Source: DAIQNV01 sp038748775
Lineage (GTDB): Bacteria; Planctomycetota; Phycisphaerae; Phycisphaerales; UBA1924
Assembly: GCA_038748775.1 (NCBI GenBank)
Contig: JBCDIT010000008.1
Location: 154,435 to 218,434, forward strand
Length of the DNA: 64,000 bases
Direction: 5' to 3'
The translations under genes were made by a program, and so were the position numbers. This document shows positions 53,701 to 62,326 of this stretch, in pieces (the first letter of the stretch is position 1; every line of letters starts with the position of its first letter). Under the pieces are notes generated by a model. It saw only the letters and a program-made list of their open reading frames with translations. It had not been told where the DNA came from and ran no database searches.

Positions 53701-56700
53701 TCGACCAGTTTACGGTCGCGGTTGAGACCCGCGAGTATGACCAGGGCGTCGTCACTCGTTCGTGGCCGACCGTCCACGCGTTTGATGACCGTGCGAAGCT
53801 ACCGACTGCTACGTACAACCCGTCGGTTGTCGATGAAATCAAACTCAACCCAATCGTCGGTGTTTCGGGAGGAGGTTCACTCCCTGGGGCGCCGAGGATA
53901 ATGCTGCTGAATAAGGGTGGCGACGAGCTGCTCTACGACGTGATCTTCCGCGTCCGTGGCGGCGGCCTGATTAACGTCAACCAGTACGACGAACTGGGTC
54001 GTGTTGTCCGCACCGCGCGAAGCGTGGGGCCTGCCCGGGAAACCGGGAGCGGTGACGACGTCGGCTACGTCGCGGGCGAACTCGCAAGTGTTCCCGGCGC
54101 GCTCCCGACCGGCGGAGTCGCCGCTGGCGGTCGGGTTGTCATGGAGACCGCGTATCTGAGAAACGTTGGTTCGAATGGTCCCGAAACGATGTTGGGCCGG
54201 ACGGATCTCCCAACGAGCACAACCACGTACGACGGGTATTCGGGTTTCGCATCAGACCAGGCGAATGTCACGCAGTATCAGTACGCGTTCAGTTCAACGG
54301 CCGCGGATCCGCTTCGCGAGATGACGCGCCAGACGATCAACGTCTCCGGAAATGGGACCACCTCGTTCGGTGACATGTTCGGCACAGGACACGCGTCGAT
54401 CGAACCGGCGTCTGGGCAATACTCGACAATCACAGAGTTCCACAGCTTCGGCGACCCAGAGTGGGTCGCGACGATGAGCGGTCGGAACATCCTGTTTCCC
54501 GAATACAGCGTCACGGCGTTTGAGTACGACAAGCTCACCGGTGTTGCCGTGCAAACGCGACGGAACGAGAACGTCAGTATCGGTGCGTCGAACCGTTTCT
54601 CGGAAGGGGGCGCCCTGAGCTCGGTGACCGTACCCAACATGGCAGGTCTCACGCGGATCGCACAGGATGAAACCGGCGCCGTTACGACATTCGACTATTC
54701 GATGTCGACGCGCCGTGACATTGGTGCGATGGCCGATTCGCCGGTCTCGTACTTTACGATGACCCAGTATCCACAGCAAGTCATCGCCGGCGCCGGAGGT
54801 GATCCGGGCGTGAACCCGGTCGCATCGGCGTGGGAGTCGTACGCAGAGCAGAACTCGGGACCGATCACGAGACAGTGGGCTAGCGCTGCGTTCAACGTGC
54901 TGCAGTCGAGCCGATATCGGGTGACGAGCGAACTTGTCGGTGTTCCCGTGACCACGAGCAACATCCTGCTGGAGGACGTCCCGGGCATCGGGACGCTACC
55001 CGCGACGATCCAGGGTTGGGAGGCGGCGGCCGGCGACCCGCTGATCGAGATCGCTCGCGCCGAACACGAGTATGACTCGGGCGGCCAGCTCACCACTTCT
55101 CGAAACTTCTTCGATCTTTCGGCAGGCCTCGCGGGGCAATATACCGAAACGTATAAGTACGACTCTTTCGCGCGTCTCATCGAGCATACCGATGGGTACG
55201 GGAACGTGCACGTGACCGAGTATGACGTGCTCGACCGAGTGATCTCGACACACACGAAGCCCGCCGGCAACCTGGGGCTCAAAGAAAAAGAAGTCAGGAC
55301 GTACTACGACGTCCCGTTCGCCACGCTGCTCTCCGGGGTGGTCGCAGATATGGACGATCGTACGTTCGAGGGTGACGGGAACCCGACGGTCATTTCAACC
55401 AAGGTATCCCCGTCGGAGACACGATGGAAGCTACAGGGGTTTGATGAGTTTAACCGGCTCAAGTTTGAGACCCCGGCAATCGGCGACTCGTCGGGAACGC
55501 CCTTCGATGCGAACTCGACGCTCACGTTCGGTCCGGTCAGCGTCTTCGCGGTCGACAACCTTGACCGTACTGTCGCTCACGCATCCCTCGCGGTGGCGTT
55601 GGGTTATCTCAGCGCTCTCGACAGCGAACTCTATAGCGGGTTTACGTCGACCGTTACCGGCCTGACCGCTGACGAGATTCTGAGTTACAACCGTTCCTGG
55701 TTCGATCAACGGGGCATCGTGCTCCGCACCGAGGTAGCCGAAAGGCCTCACGTCGCAACCTGGACCGAGGCAACGACTCTCGTCAATCACAACTTCACCG
55801 ACCTCGCAGGCAACACGATCGCGACGCTCGGTCCGAGTGGTGCCCTTGCGGTGACCGACTACGACGGTCTCGAGCGACCGATCAAGAAGACGGTATTGGA
55901 TGGGTACACGCTCCGCACGACGTCGCCAACATCATGGTTCAGCACACCAACCGCCATCGATGCCGCGTTCGCGAGCACGTCGAACCTCGACTTCGAATCG
56001 ACTGAGTACGTCTACGACGCTAACGCCAACGTCGTTCTTCGCGAGATCAGCCGCCTCAGGCGTCACGACCTCCAGGAGTACACGACACCGGGCGTTGCGC
56101 CGTCTGCGTCGGAAGCCGGCGACACGTACGTGACGATGATCACGGACTCCCTGCACGACGCTGCAGCACGGCCGATCGCTACAGTGAGCTACGGGATCGG
56201 CACCCTTGGCGTCGACACGTTCCAAACGGGCACAGCGTTCAGCGAGATGCTCCCCTGGAACACCAACTCCGCGTGGCAATCGCAGGCGATCCGCTTCGAC
56301 AAGAGCACAGACGTGCTCGGTATCACGCTCGACGGGACCGCAATCGCGGAGGCAGACGTTCGTGTCACGCAGATGGCGTACGATGAGCGAGGTCTCGCCT
56401 ACAAGGCGATCCAAGCCGATCAGGAAGAGCCGGGCCCCGGTGCACGCACCACTCAGCGGTCAGTCACCCTGTACGACGACCTCGGCCGCGCGACCGTCAG
56501 CATCGCCTCGAGCGACGATTCGATCCCTTACCCGGTCGAGCCCAACGGGATCGTGAGCGGGCCTGCCGACGTCGGGAACGATGTCAACGTCGTCACCATT
56601 ATGGGCTACGACGCGGGAAGCAACATCACGACCCGGTCGGCTGTCATCCCCGACGGGTCCGGGAGCGTCGACCCACAAACGACCCGGTTCCACTACACGT

Positions 56701-59700
56701 TCCAGTCGTCGACGACACCCCTCGGTTCGGACCCCCAGGCCCGTCGCAGCGGCTTGCTCTACGGCATCGACTACCCTGTTCCAGGCACAGGTCTTCCCTC
56801 GAACCTCGCGGAGGATCAGGTCCGCCACGGCTATAACGTGCTGGGCGAACAGATCGCGACGCGCGATCAGAATGGAACGACCCGCACCTTTGTCCTCGAC
56901 CCTCTTGGACGCATCATCGATGATCAGGCGGTTCAAGGGACCGATGTCGACGGATTGGTTGACTCACAGCGCACGTTTTATGACCAATTCGGTCGCGTCT
57001 TGTCGAAGTCCGCTGTATCCACCAACGGACCCCTTCCGGACGTACGGAGTTCGGTCAACTACACGTTTGACACCGACCGCAAGTACCTGAAGAAGCTGAC
57101 GCAGTTCATGAGCCCGGCCGCCGGCGAGCTGTCGCCGGTCTTCGGCGAGATCACCTTCGGGAAGCTCTATGGCACCGCCCCTGGCGTGCCCGATCAGCTT
57201 CGGGTTCGGAATACCGGTGTTCAGTATCCGTCGGGCGCACGGGTCATCTACGACTACGGGGACGATACGAACGCGGACGACTACACGTTGCCGTCGACGT
57301 TCGCGCTGGACTGGAACGGCACGACCCCGGCGTCGTTCGGCGCAGGGTCGTCCGCCGTGCCCGGCTCGTTCGTTGATCGCGTCTCTCGCCTCCGGGTTCT
57401 CGACACAACGCAGTCCAACCTCTTGGCTGTCGATGACATGGCAATGGTCGGCGCCGACGTTGACGACAAAGCACCGCTGTCGCAGACCATTGCCGGGTAT
57501 GAGTTCTTGGGCCTCGCGACAACCGCGATCAGCAGACTTCTTCCGAACGACCACCCGGACGACACTTTCTACGACGCCGGTATCGGTTCCAAGGAGATCC
57601 TCGCGTCTGATCGCACGGCCGCCGTATCTGGCATGAGGTCTTCGAACGCGAACTGGGATCCGGCGTCCGGGCCGGCGCAATACCCGGGCTGGGACAGGTT
57701 CGGTCGACTGCAACTCCTGACGTGGGCGCCGAGGTCATTCGAGGAGTTCCCGACGCTCCCGACCAGCGTTCCAACCGAGAGACCCTGGCCCGATCACCAA
57801 ATCGGATACACCTGGGACGACGATAACAACCTCCTCGCGATGAACGACATGCGGGCTTCAACCCAGTCGGGCATCGATTCATCGCGGTCCATGACCTACG
57901 ACGCGCTCGACCGGCTGGCCAGTGAGGACAGACGGCGCTACCTGGGGTCTACCCCCCGAGCCGAGACGAGCAGCATCAACCGGACGATGAGCCACGACGC
58001 CGTCGGCAACACCGTCTCATCGGCGCAGGTCCTCACGAATACGTCAGGGGGCACGACGACGAGCACGCTCACCGTCGACTTCGATCTATCGAATGAGGTC
58101 ACCGGCTCGGGCGCCACCACGGCCCCAACGGACAACAACGCCGGCGACACCGAGGCCTGTTACGACGCCAACGGCAATCTCATCCGGATCGCCTTCCGAC
58201 CGTCGTTCGACGATGCCTCATCAACCGCCCCGAACGTGAACGTTTCCGCGGCAAAGAACGCGGTTGTGTATCGCTTCGCGTACGACGCGTGGAACCGTCT
58301 CGTACAGGCGGACGTTCTCGACCCGGTCCCGAGCGGCGACATCTGCACCGCGACCGGTAATTGGCAGCTCGTCGCGCGTTACGACTACAACGCGCTCGGA
58401 TGGCGCACCGCCGCTTACGTCGCGTCGTCGCCTGGCGCCACAACGGGTGAGAGCACGCTGTTCTTCTACGACGACCAGTGGCGCATCGTCGAAGAACGCA
58501 TCGCCCGAAGCTATGACACACTCGCGTCTCCGGCCGCGGCCGCCGCGGCCCACTCACAAGCGGCGCAGCAATTCTGGGGCAAGCGTGCGCTCGACGAACC
58601 ACTGATGCGTCGCATCGAGCAGATCGATCGCGTTGCTGTGGGGTACAACTGGTCGGCCCTAGAGCATTACTTCCACGTCACGGATCATCTCAACAGCACC
58701 GTTGCCATGCTCGAGGCGTATGCCGATGAGCCAGAGTCATCGCGTGTTCGAACGTCCGAGGTGGTGTACTACGACGAATGGGGCACGCCACATCTGGGCA
58801 TGAACGTCGACGACGGTGTGCGTTTCGGCAGCATCGATGGCGATGACATTACCGACTTGCAGCAACGCTTCATCGTCGGGGACCGGTCTGCCGACTTCAC
58901 CGCACCGTGGGGCCTCGTCGATCTCGACGATATCGACGAGTTCCTCTTCAGGCAGAGCCTCGCGGGCCAGCGAACGGTTGGGATCGGCGGTGGTGTGCTC
59001 TCGATAGATCGCTTCGACGAGCCATACACTACGCCCCCATCAGCTCTCGCACAGGATCAGTGGCTCTTCGGCCCAAGCAACCGCTTCGGCTACGCCGGCT
59101 ACGTGTACCTGCCCGAGATCGGGATGTACCTCGCACGGAACCGCGTGTACGACCCGAGTATGCACCGCTGGATGCAGCGCGATCCGGCAGGGTACGTGGA
59201 CGGGATGAGCCTATATGCGTATTCACAGATTGACCCGTATGGAATGTACGATCCGTACGGGCTCTTTGGTTGCCCATATCCAGGGTTCGGTATGACGTAC
59301 TCAGGTGGTGCGGTCCGTGGCCCTTCCGATACTGATGAGTTTCGTCAATGGCAATCAACCGTCCGTGGAGTGCAAGAGGATTTCTTTACTTGGGAGAATA
59401 CCGACGGCCATCTCTTTACGGGTACAGGAATGCCGTCGCTTGGTGGTGGCGAGATTTCAGGAAACCAGCAGTCTGGTGACTATGGCCCCAGCATCATAAA
59501 TACGATGGTGACAGATCCCGTCTTCGACCTCCTTGCGGGAGATCCGATCGAGATGGCGTTGACGGGCGCCAGTCTTGTAGCAAGCCCAGCCGTGCGCTCG
59601 GGATCCGCACTGTTTCGATCTGGAACACGGGTTGACAACCTCGTAGATAGTGCGCGTCCGCAGGTCCGCCGAAACAAAGCATCAGGCGACGCTGTTCGAG

Positions 59701-60014
59701 ATATAATCGCCGCCCGAGAGGCACCGGCATTAACAGAGCAGGTGTTCAGGACAGGAGGCGGGCGTGTTCGTCGGGTTGATGTTGTTAAGTTAGGTACTGA
59801 GACTGTGGGTATCGAATCAAAGGTTGGAGAAACCGCCCTCCGCACGCGGATAAAGCAGGAACTCGCTCGCGATTGGTGGCTCAAGCGCGAAGGAAAACTG
59901 GATCGAGTAGTATGGGAGTTCAGTAGGAGCAAGGAGACCGGGTTGGTCGGGCCGACAGGTCCACTGCAGAAGAAGCTCGATAAGCTCGGTATGGAAACCA
60001 GGATTAATCCATGA
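50760..60014 (+). CDS. giant secreted YD-repeat (RHS-like) polymorphic toxin with PD-(D/E)XK-like nuclease tip
   Basis: GAGG precedes ATG 50760 by eight bases. The frame is open to 50208 but that would overlay the preceding gene. The 3084-residue protein has a Sec signal (RALGVVAMTFAATGAVAE). A Cys-rich stretch lies near residues 175-206 and a YD/RHS shell starts around 365. Many YD-type units follow, such as YDSFARLIEHTDGYGNVHVTEY-like, YDELGRVV and YDAWNRLVQADV. A dockerin-like insert lies at ~2692-2735 (GDDITDLQQRFIVGDRSADF...LVDLDDIDEFL). The RHS core GYAGYVYLPEIGMYLARNRVYD is near 2777. The ~250-residue tip ends in a domain with Asp3007, Glu3019 and Lys3021 (VDVV...GIESKVGE), a PD-(D/E)XK-like nuclease pattern. 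The next gene is its probable immunity gene. Confidence 0.92.
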   Translation: MTLIQTMRKCARALGVVAMTFAATGAVAETCSPLPADPYAFPECYDDVTTLIVPGVYGFVPSSYGAQTLTDAEHHEQLLRMLKSVDVNENNPTGLDPVALAAVVDEYDSQMVTGGGTFRTSASDDCSPIKGPNEGPVVQNFPDGDVFRLVAEMYSVDDDREYINWLLRVSDIYPCPEPNPPGPPDCECCECPDADLLNCFECGGCIDISAFGSCNEIVNGFDPFKNLNGFPRRCARFIDGKCVAQCVDIPNTNSSCDAYYIIDKMALPQEDLFLTGWKVEDDPYGPGCYVIPDGPGPRDDCPVCEDDGSGNSGGSGNPGNNEGSGGGELAGDAYPGALGMEGGPDYPTCNPVLSAQGIKSETEADIVVPLPGRDFVISRHLTGGLLNATGAAISVGPGWYLSVDSVMDTYSHQRAETNTAIVQTFATYPDHYTLTAVPGQASTKFIDPRLGFATQGAHHDLDATPGGWDGLARPLVSDGKAFRPLTARPEYVYREAVNSASGSSFDYLVHVVPGDIATYYIGLDGRFFSSTTGQFEDPEFNRPYNRIKKQIDAYGNQFLYQYIERSSGDDTQFFLGSIVCIPSGIGAFGGASTEIKFEWDFGSDSNRGTNRVKEIRVERRHSSLGSQPVVTQRVRYLNSLMTHRTINDFAPEMGQSPGDEDPALPITATWAPLYPNARVQNESFPKKLAGLVLVEKSRLLNAPTPGVDSSVNDPGAPQYHKTYQVYRYNDSDLQSETGGQLRIEYGPEAIERFAETEFQTGGLLAGVTPMLRSDETDVAQARVRFAALYIALEHQDAAATLSDGRKLRDIASKEMTYYGRNDTLADAWGWASDEGRSLEGRIMTQIVRGGCGCGGSGGDDSVFTEVYRYGSTPNGYDFQPIIENPTADELDRLLSRNIKNIAVTEIFQFHGACVASPGSGGQINVTERATSSPASLYRSTHNYSLSLRLRSFSTDMTGGNDNGQITIPSSVIAGQGVEEQVDQFTVAVETREYDQGVVTRSWPTVHAFDDRAKLPTATYNPSVVDEIKLNPIVGVSGGGSLPGAPRIMLLNKGGDELLYDVIFRVRGGGLINVNQYDELGRVVRTARSVGPARETGSGDDVGYVAGELASVPGALPTGGVAAGGRVVMETAYLRNVGSNGPETMLGRTDLPTSTTTYDGYSGFASDQANVTQYQYAFSSTAADPLREMTRQTINVSGNGTTSFGDMFGTGHASIEPASGQYSTITEFHSFGDPEWVATMSGRNILFPEYSVTAFEYDKLTGVAVQTRRNENVSIGASNRFSEGGALSSVTVPNMAGLTRIAQDETGAVTTFDYSMSTRRDIGAMADSPVSYFTMTQYPQQVIAGAGGDPGVNPVASAWESYAEQNSGPITRQWASAAFNVLQSSRYRVTSELVGVPVTTSNILLEDVPGIGTLPATIQGWEAAAGDPLIEIARAEHEYDSGGQLTTSRNFFDLSAGLAGQYTETYKYDSFARLIEHTDGYGNVHVTEYDVLDRVISTHTKPAGNLGLKEKEVRTYYDVPFATLLSGVVADMDDRTFEGDGNPTVISTKVSPSETRWKLQGFDEFNRLKFETPAIGDSSGTPFDANSTLTFGPVSVFAVDNLDRTVAHASLAVALGYLSALDSELYSGFTSTVTGLTADEILSYNRSWFDQRGIVLRTEVAERPHVATWTEATTLVNHNFTDLAGNTIATLGPSGALAVTDYDGLERPIKKTVLDGYTLRTTSPTSWFSTPTAIDAAFASTSNLDFESTEYVYDANANVVLREISRLRRHDLQEYTTPGVAPSASEAGDTYVTMITDSLHDAAARPIATVSYGIGTLGVDTFQTGTAFSEMLPWNTNSAWQSQAIRFDKSTDVLGITLDGTAIAEADVRVTQMAYDERGLAYKAIQADQEEPGPGARTTQRSVTLYDDLGRATVSIASSDDSIPYPVEPNGIVSGPADVGNDVNVVTIMGYDAGSNITTRSAVIPDGSGSVDPQTTRFHYTFQSSTTPLGSDPQARRSGLLYGIDYPVPGTGLPSNLAEDQVRHGYNVLGEQIATRDQNGTTRTFVLDPLGRIIDDQAVQGTDVDGLVDSQRTFYDQFGRVLSKSAVSTNGPLPDVRSSVNYTFDTDRKYLKKLTQFMSPAAGELSPVFGEITFGKLYGTAPGVPDQLRVRNTGVQYPSGARVIYDYGDDTNADDYTLPSTFALDWNGTTPASFGAGSSAVPGSFVDRVSRLRVLDTTQSNLLAVDDMAMVGADVDDKAPLSQTIAGYEFLGLATTAISRLLPNDHPDDTFYDAGIGSKEILASDRTAAVSGMRSSNANWDPASGPAQYPGWDRFGRLQLLTWAPRSFEEFPTLPTSVPTERPWPDHQIGYTWDDDNNLLAMNDMRASTQSGIDSSRSMTYDALDRLASEDRRRYLGSTPRAETSSINRTMSHDAVGNTVSSAQVLTNTSGGTTTSTLTVDFDLSNEVTGSGATTAPTDNNAGDTEACYDANGNLIRIAFRPSFDDASSTAPNVNVSAAKNAVVYRFAYDAWNRLVQADVLDPVPSGDICTATGNWQLVARYDYNALGWRTAAYVASSPGATTGESTLFFYDDQWRIVEERIARSYDTLASPAAAAAAHSQAAQQFWGKRALDEPLMRRIEQIDRVAVGYNWSALEHYFHVTDHLNSTVAMLEAYADEPESSRVRTSEVVYYDEWGTPHLGMNVDDGVRFGSIDGDDITDLQQRFIVGDRSADFTAPWGLVDLDDIDEFLFRQSLAGQRTVGIGGGVLSIDRFDEPYTTPPSALAQDQWLFGPSNRFGYAGYVYLPEIGMYLARNRVYDPSMHRWMQRDPAGYVDGMSLYAYSQIDPYGMYDPYGLFGCPYPGFGMTYSGGAVRGPSDTDEFRQWQSTVRGVQEDFFTWENTDGHLFTGTGMPSLGGGEISGNQQSGDYGPSIINTMVTDPVFDLLAGDPIEMALTGASLVASPAVRSGSALFRSGTRVDNLVDSARPQVRRNKASGDAVRDIIAAREAPALTEQVFRTGGGRVRRVDVVKLGTETVGIESKVGETALRTRIKQELARDWWLKREGKLDRVVWEFSRSKETGLVGPTGPLQKKLDKLGMETRINP

Positions 60015-60325
60015 GCGCAGAATCGTGTGTGGTGTTTTTTGGTGTTCGCTACGAAGTGGCTCCGCATGAGATTGAGGGGCTTGAGCTACGAACCGATAGC
60101 CGGGTGATTATCGCTCGCGACGTTAGGCTGCAATGGTATTGGGGAACGGATACGGTGTTGTTTATAGGAAAACAGATTGCGATCATGGGGATCGAGGGGG
60201 ATCTGCGAGTGCAAGTGGCAGGCCCAGAGTTAAACAGCATCATGTCTGATGTGCGAGCCAAGCTGTCCCAGGCACGTCTGGATGGGGAGCCGATGCTGCA
60301 TTGTGAATGGCAAGAAGATTTGTAA
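60011..60325 (+). CDS. probable immunity protein for the YD toxin
   Basis: A 104-residue, mostly beta-strand protein (VVFFGVRYEVAPHEIEGLEL; VRLQWYWGTDTVLFIGKQIAIM; HCEWQEDL) whose ATG overlaps the toxin stop by four bases. It has no signal peptide, so it would be cytoplasmic, as immunity proteins against nucleases are. No family is recognised. Its function is inferred from position: polymorphic toxin genes are normally followed directly by a small immunity gene. Lower G+C than its neighbours is visible (one 60-base stretch at 60121-60180 counts 27 G/C). Confidence 0.75.
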   Translation: MSAESCVVFFGVRYEVAPHEIEGLELRTDSRVIIARDVRLQWYWGTDTVLFIGKQIAIMGIEGDLRVQVAGPELNSIMSDVRAKLSQARLDGEPMLHCEWQEDL

Positions 60326-60879
60326 GGACGTAGCGGCGAGTCCAAGTGCTATTCGGGAGCGAGTTCGCCTACTTTTGTGCTTGAGAGTTGAACTCTGTGG
60401 CGAGCGATGTCGTCGGAAGCAGTGGTGTTCGATCGGTTGATCGGTGCCGCAGCTGGACGGCCGAGCCTCGTCGTGGGTTGTGTCGAAACGTCAGCGTCGA
60501 GAGGCGTCCGTGCTGTAGGCATTGGCGTACCGCGGAAGATTGGCCTCTCGGATCGTGCCTCGTTTGGTGAGGGCCAGCGCGCTGGTTCGGGTGATCCACA
60601 GAAGCGAGGTTCTGATGCGTACGGGACGAAGAAGCATCTACGTGCTGTATGGAGAACACTCATAACTGGGTTGGCGGAGCCATCGCGTGTTCCCGCGAAG
60701 CGCCGATGGAACGCTGGCCAATACTCTGCGCCAGGGTAAACGTCGGGCGTTCAGTCATAATGCGTGCCGTGGGCAATTGAGTGGATTCGTTGGGAGAAAG
60801 CGTGCGTGCCTTCTGGATGTATGAACACGCAGCGAGTATCATTGGTAACGAACGATGATCGCACAAGAAAGTGGGTGCC
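60326..60879. other. sparse region after the toxin-immunity pair
   Basis: 554 bases with no gene I can support. An open frame at 60407-60739 (110 codons) has no ribosome-binding site, no family motif and codon use unlike the neighbours. It could be a decayed toxin tip or orphan immunity remnant, as is common beside RHS loci, but I see no direct evidence. Confidence 0.35.
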
Positions 60880-61986
60880 ATGATGCGAAACTGTGTGCTC
60901 GGAGGCGTGTTTGTCGCGGCGTGGGTCGCTTCGGACGTCGTTGCATCGACAGAGTCGGTCATCGAGATCCCGTTCGTGACCATCGGCGACCCTGGTAACG
61001 TGGCCCTCACCGAAGAAACGGCGCCGTGGCCAGACTATCGACCGCGGCACGGTTGGGGTTACGGGTCGGTCGACTACGAGTTCCAGATCATGCAGCGCCC
61101 GATAACGATTCGGGAATGGCAGGCGTTCCTCGATGTCTTGGCGCCTCATTGGCCCTATTGGTTAACGAGCCCGTTGAATCCAGCGTTTTCCGAAGCGGGC
61201 GACTGGGAGGTCCGGGGCATCGGAGAATGGCCGGCGCTCGTTCCCCTCGACGCGGCGGCAGCGTTTGCGAATTGGTTTCATAATGGCCGCGTGAATGAGC
61301 CGTGGGCGTTCTTTACGGGCGTTTACGACTTCGACGAGATGGTGCGTAGTGACTCCGGATCTATCAGGGATCTTCCGCCAATACGCCCGGAAGATGCGCG
61401 ATACTGGCTTCCTAGTCTCGACGAGGCGTTCAAGGCGGGTTTTTACGAGGAGCGAAGCCCCCAGAACCCCGACGGTCGCTGGTATCGTTTCGTCAATAGT
61501 TCGAACTCTCCGCTCGTTCCTGGGCCTCCTGGAGAGGGAGAGATGCCCGACGTCTTTGACGATGTTGTCTTCGTGATGAACGACGTCGACCAATACCCCG
61601 GTACGCAGACGCCGTGGGGGCTCACGGACTGGGCCCTCGCCGGGTGTGCATGGACCGATACACCCGGGCATACCGGACGTGTGTATCGATTTGGAAGCGA
61701 CTTTACCGAGCTCGTCTATTACCCTGAGATCATCGCGGATCATCATATGAGGTCCTGTGGCGGAACAGAGGTCAGCACTATTCCGTCTGGCGTCCGAATC
61801 GCACGCACGCTTGAAGCGGCGATCGATCTAGCGATCCCGTTGGGCGTCGTGGATCTTGCTGATGCCACGGCTTTCATTGACGCCTTTCTCTGGAGTGGTG
61901 CGGAAGCCGACCTCGTTGCGCCGTTCGGTGTTCTGGACCTGTCCGATCTCGATGCGTTCATAAAAATATACTTAGCGTCGGTGTGA
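60880..61986 (+). CDS. secreted formylglycine-generating-enzyme-like (SUMF1) protein with dockerin-like tail
   Basis: ATG 60880 follows a GTG that begins the same frame; the signal MMRNCVLGGVFVAAWVASDVVA supports it. The 368-residue product has SUMF1/FGE-type segments: DYEFQIMQRPITIREWQAFLDVLAP, VPLDAAAAFANWFHNGR, YWLPSLDEAFKAGFYEE, GRWYRF, TPWGLTDWALAGCAW and GVRIARTL. The paired active-site cysteines of true FGE are not evident, so it may be a binding or otherwise altered member. The C-terminus LGVVDLADATAFIDAFLW...LGV.LDLSDLDAFIKIYL is a dockerin-like duplicated D-x-x-D pattern that also appears inside the YD protein. Confidence 0.8.
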   Translation: MMRNCVLGGVFVAAWVASDVVASTESVIEIPFVTIGDPGNVALTEETAPWPDYRPRHGWGYGSVDYEFQIMQRPITIREWQAFLDVLAPHWPYWLTSPLNPAFSEAGDWEVRGIGEWPALVPLDAAAAFANWFHNGRVNEPWAFFTGVYDFDEMVRSDSGSIRDLPPIRPEDARYWLPSLDEAFKAGFYEERSPQNPDGRWYRFVNSSNSPLVPGPPGEGEMPDVFDDVVFVMNDVDQYPGTQTPWGLTDWALAGCAWTDTPGHTGRVYRFGSDFTELVYYPEIIADHHMRSCGGTEVSTIPSGVRIARTLEAAIDLAIPLGVVDLADATAFIDAFLWSGAEADLVAPFGVLDLSDLDAFIKIYLASV

Positions 61987-62326
61987 TATCGCCGTGATTG
62001 GCGCCGACAACTGAGAGCGGTACAACCTCTAAGGTGTGGATATCCACAAAGCGTTGGCATTGCGGAACGAAATGGCGACCTTGCCGCGGTTGCGAGCTGT
62101 GGGATTCTGTAGATTTGCACCGAATTTGTGTGGTGCGAGAGAAAAACAGCGGCAAAGGACGCAAAAGTTCAGTGGACATACTGTGGGTAGAGATGATATA
62201 ACTACGCAACACGATCGATCTATCGGGCCTTCTGTATGTTGATATCATATAGAATGTCTTTGGCGGTATCTATGAATCCGTGGTTTACAGAAATAGTAGA
62301 AATTAGTCAGCGATTGGAGAACAATC
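61987..62326. other. non-coding gap before the last gene
   Basis: 340 bases, relatively A/T-rich near 62180-62290, containing the leader of the next gene. Small open frames lack motifs or ribosome-binding sites. No RNA gene or repeat seen. Confidence 0.45.

Noticed and set aside
60407..60739. 110-codon plus-strand open frame
   Set aside because: No ribosome-binding site or motif; kept only as a possible decayed fragment in the gap description.
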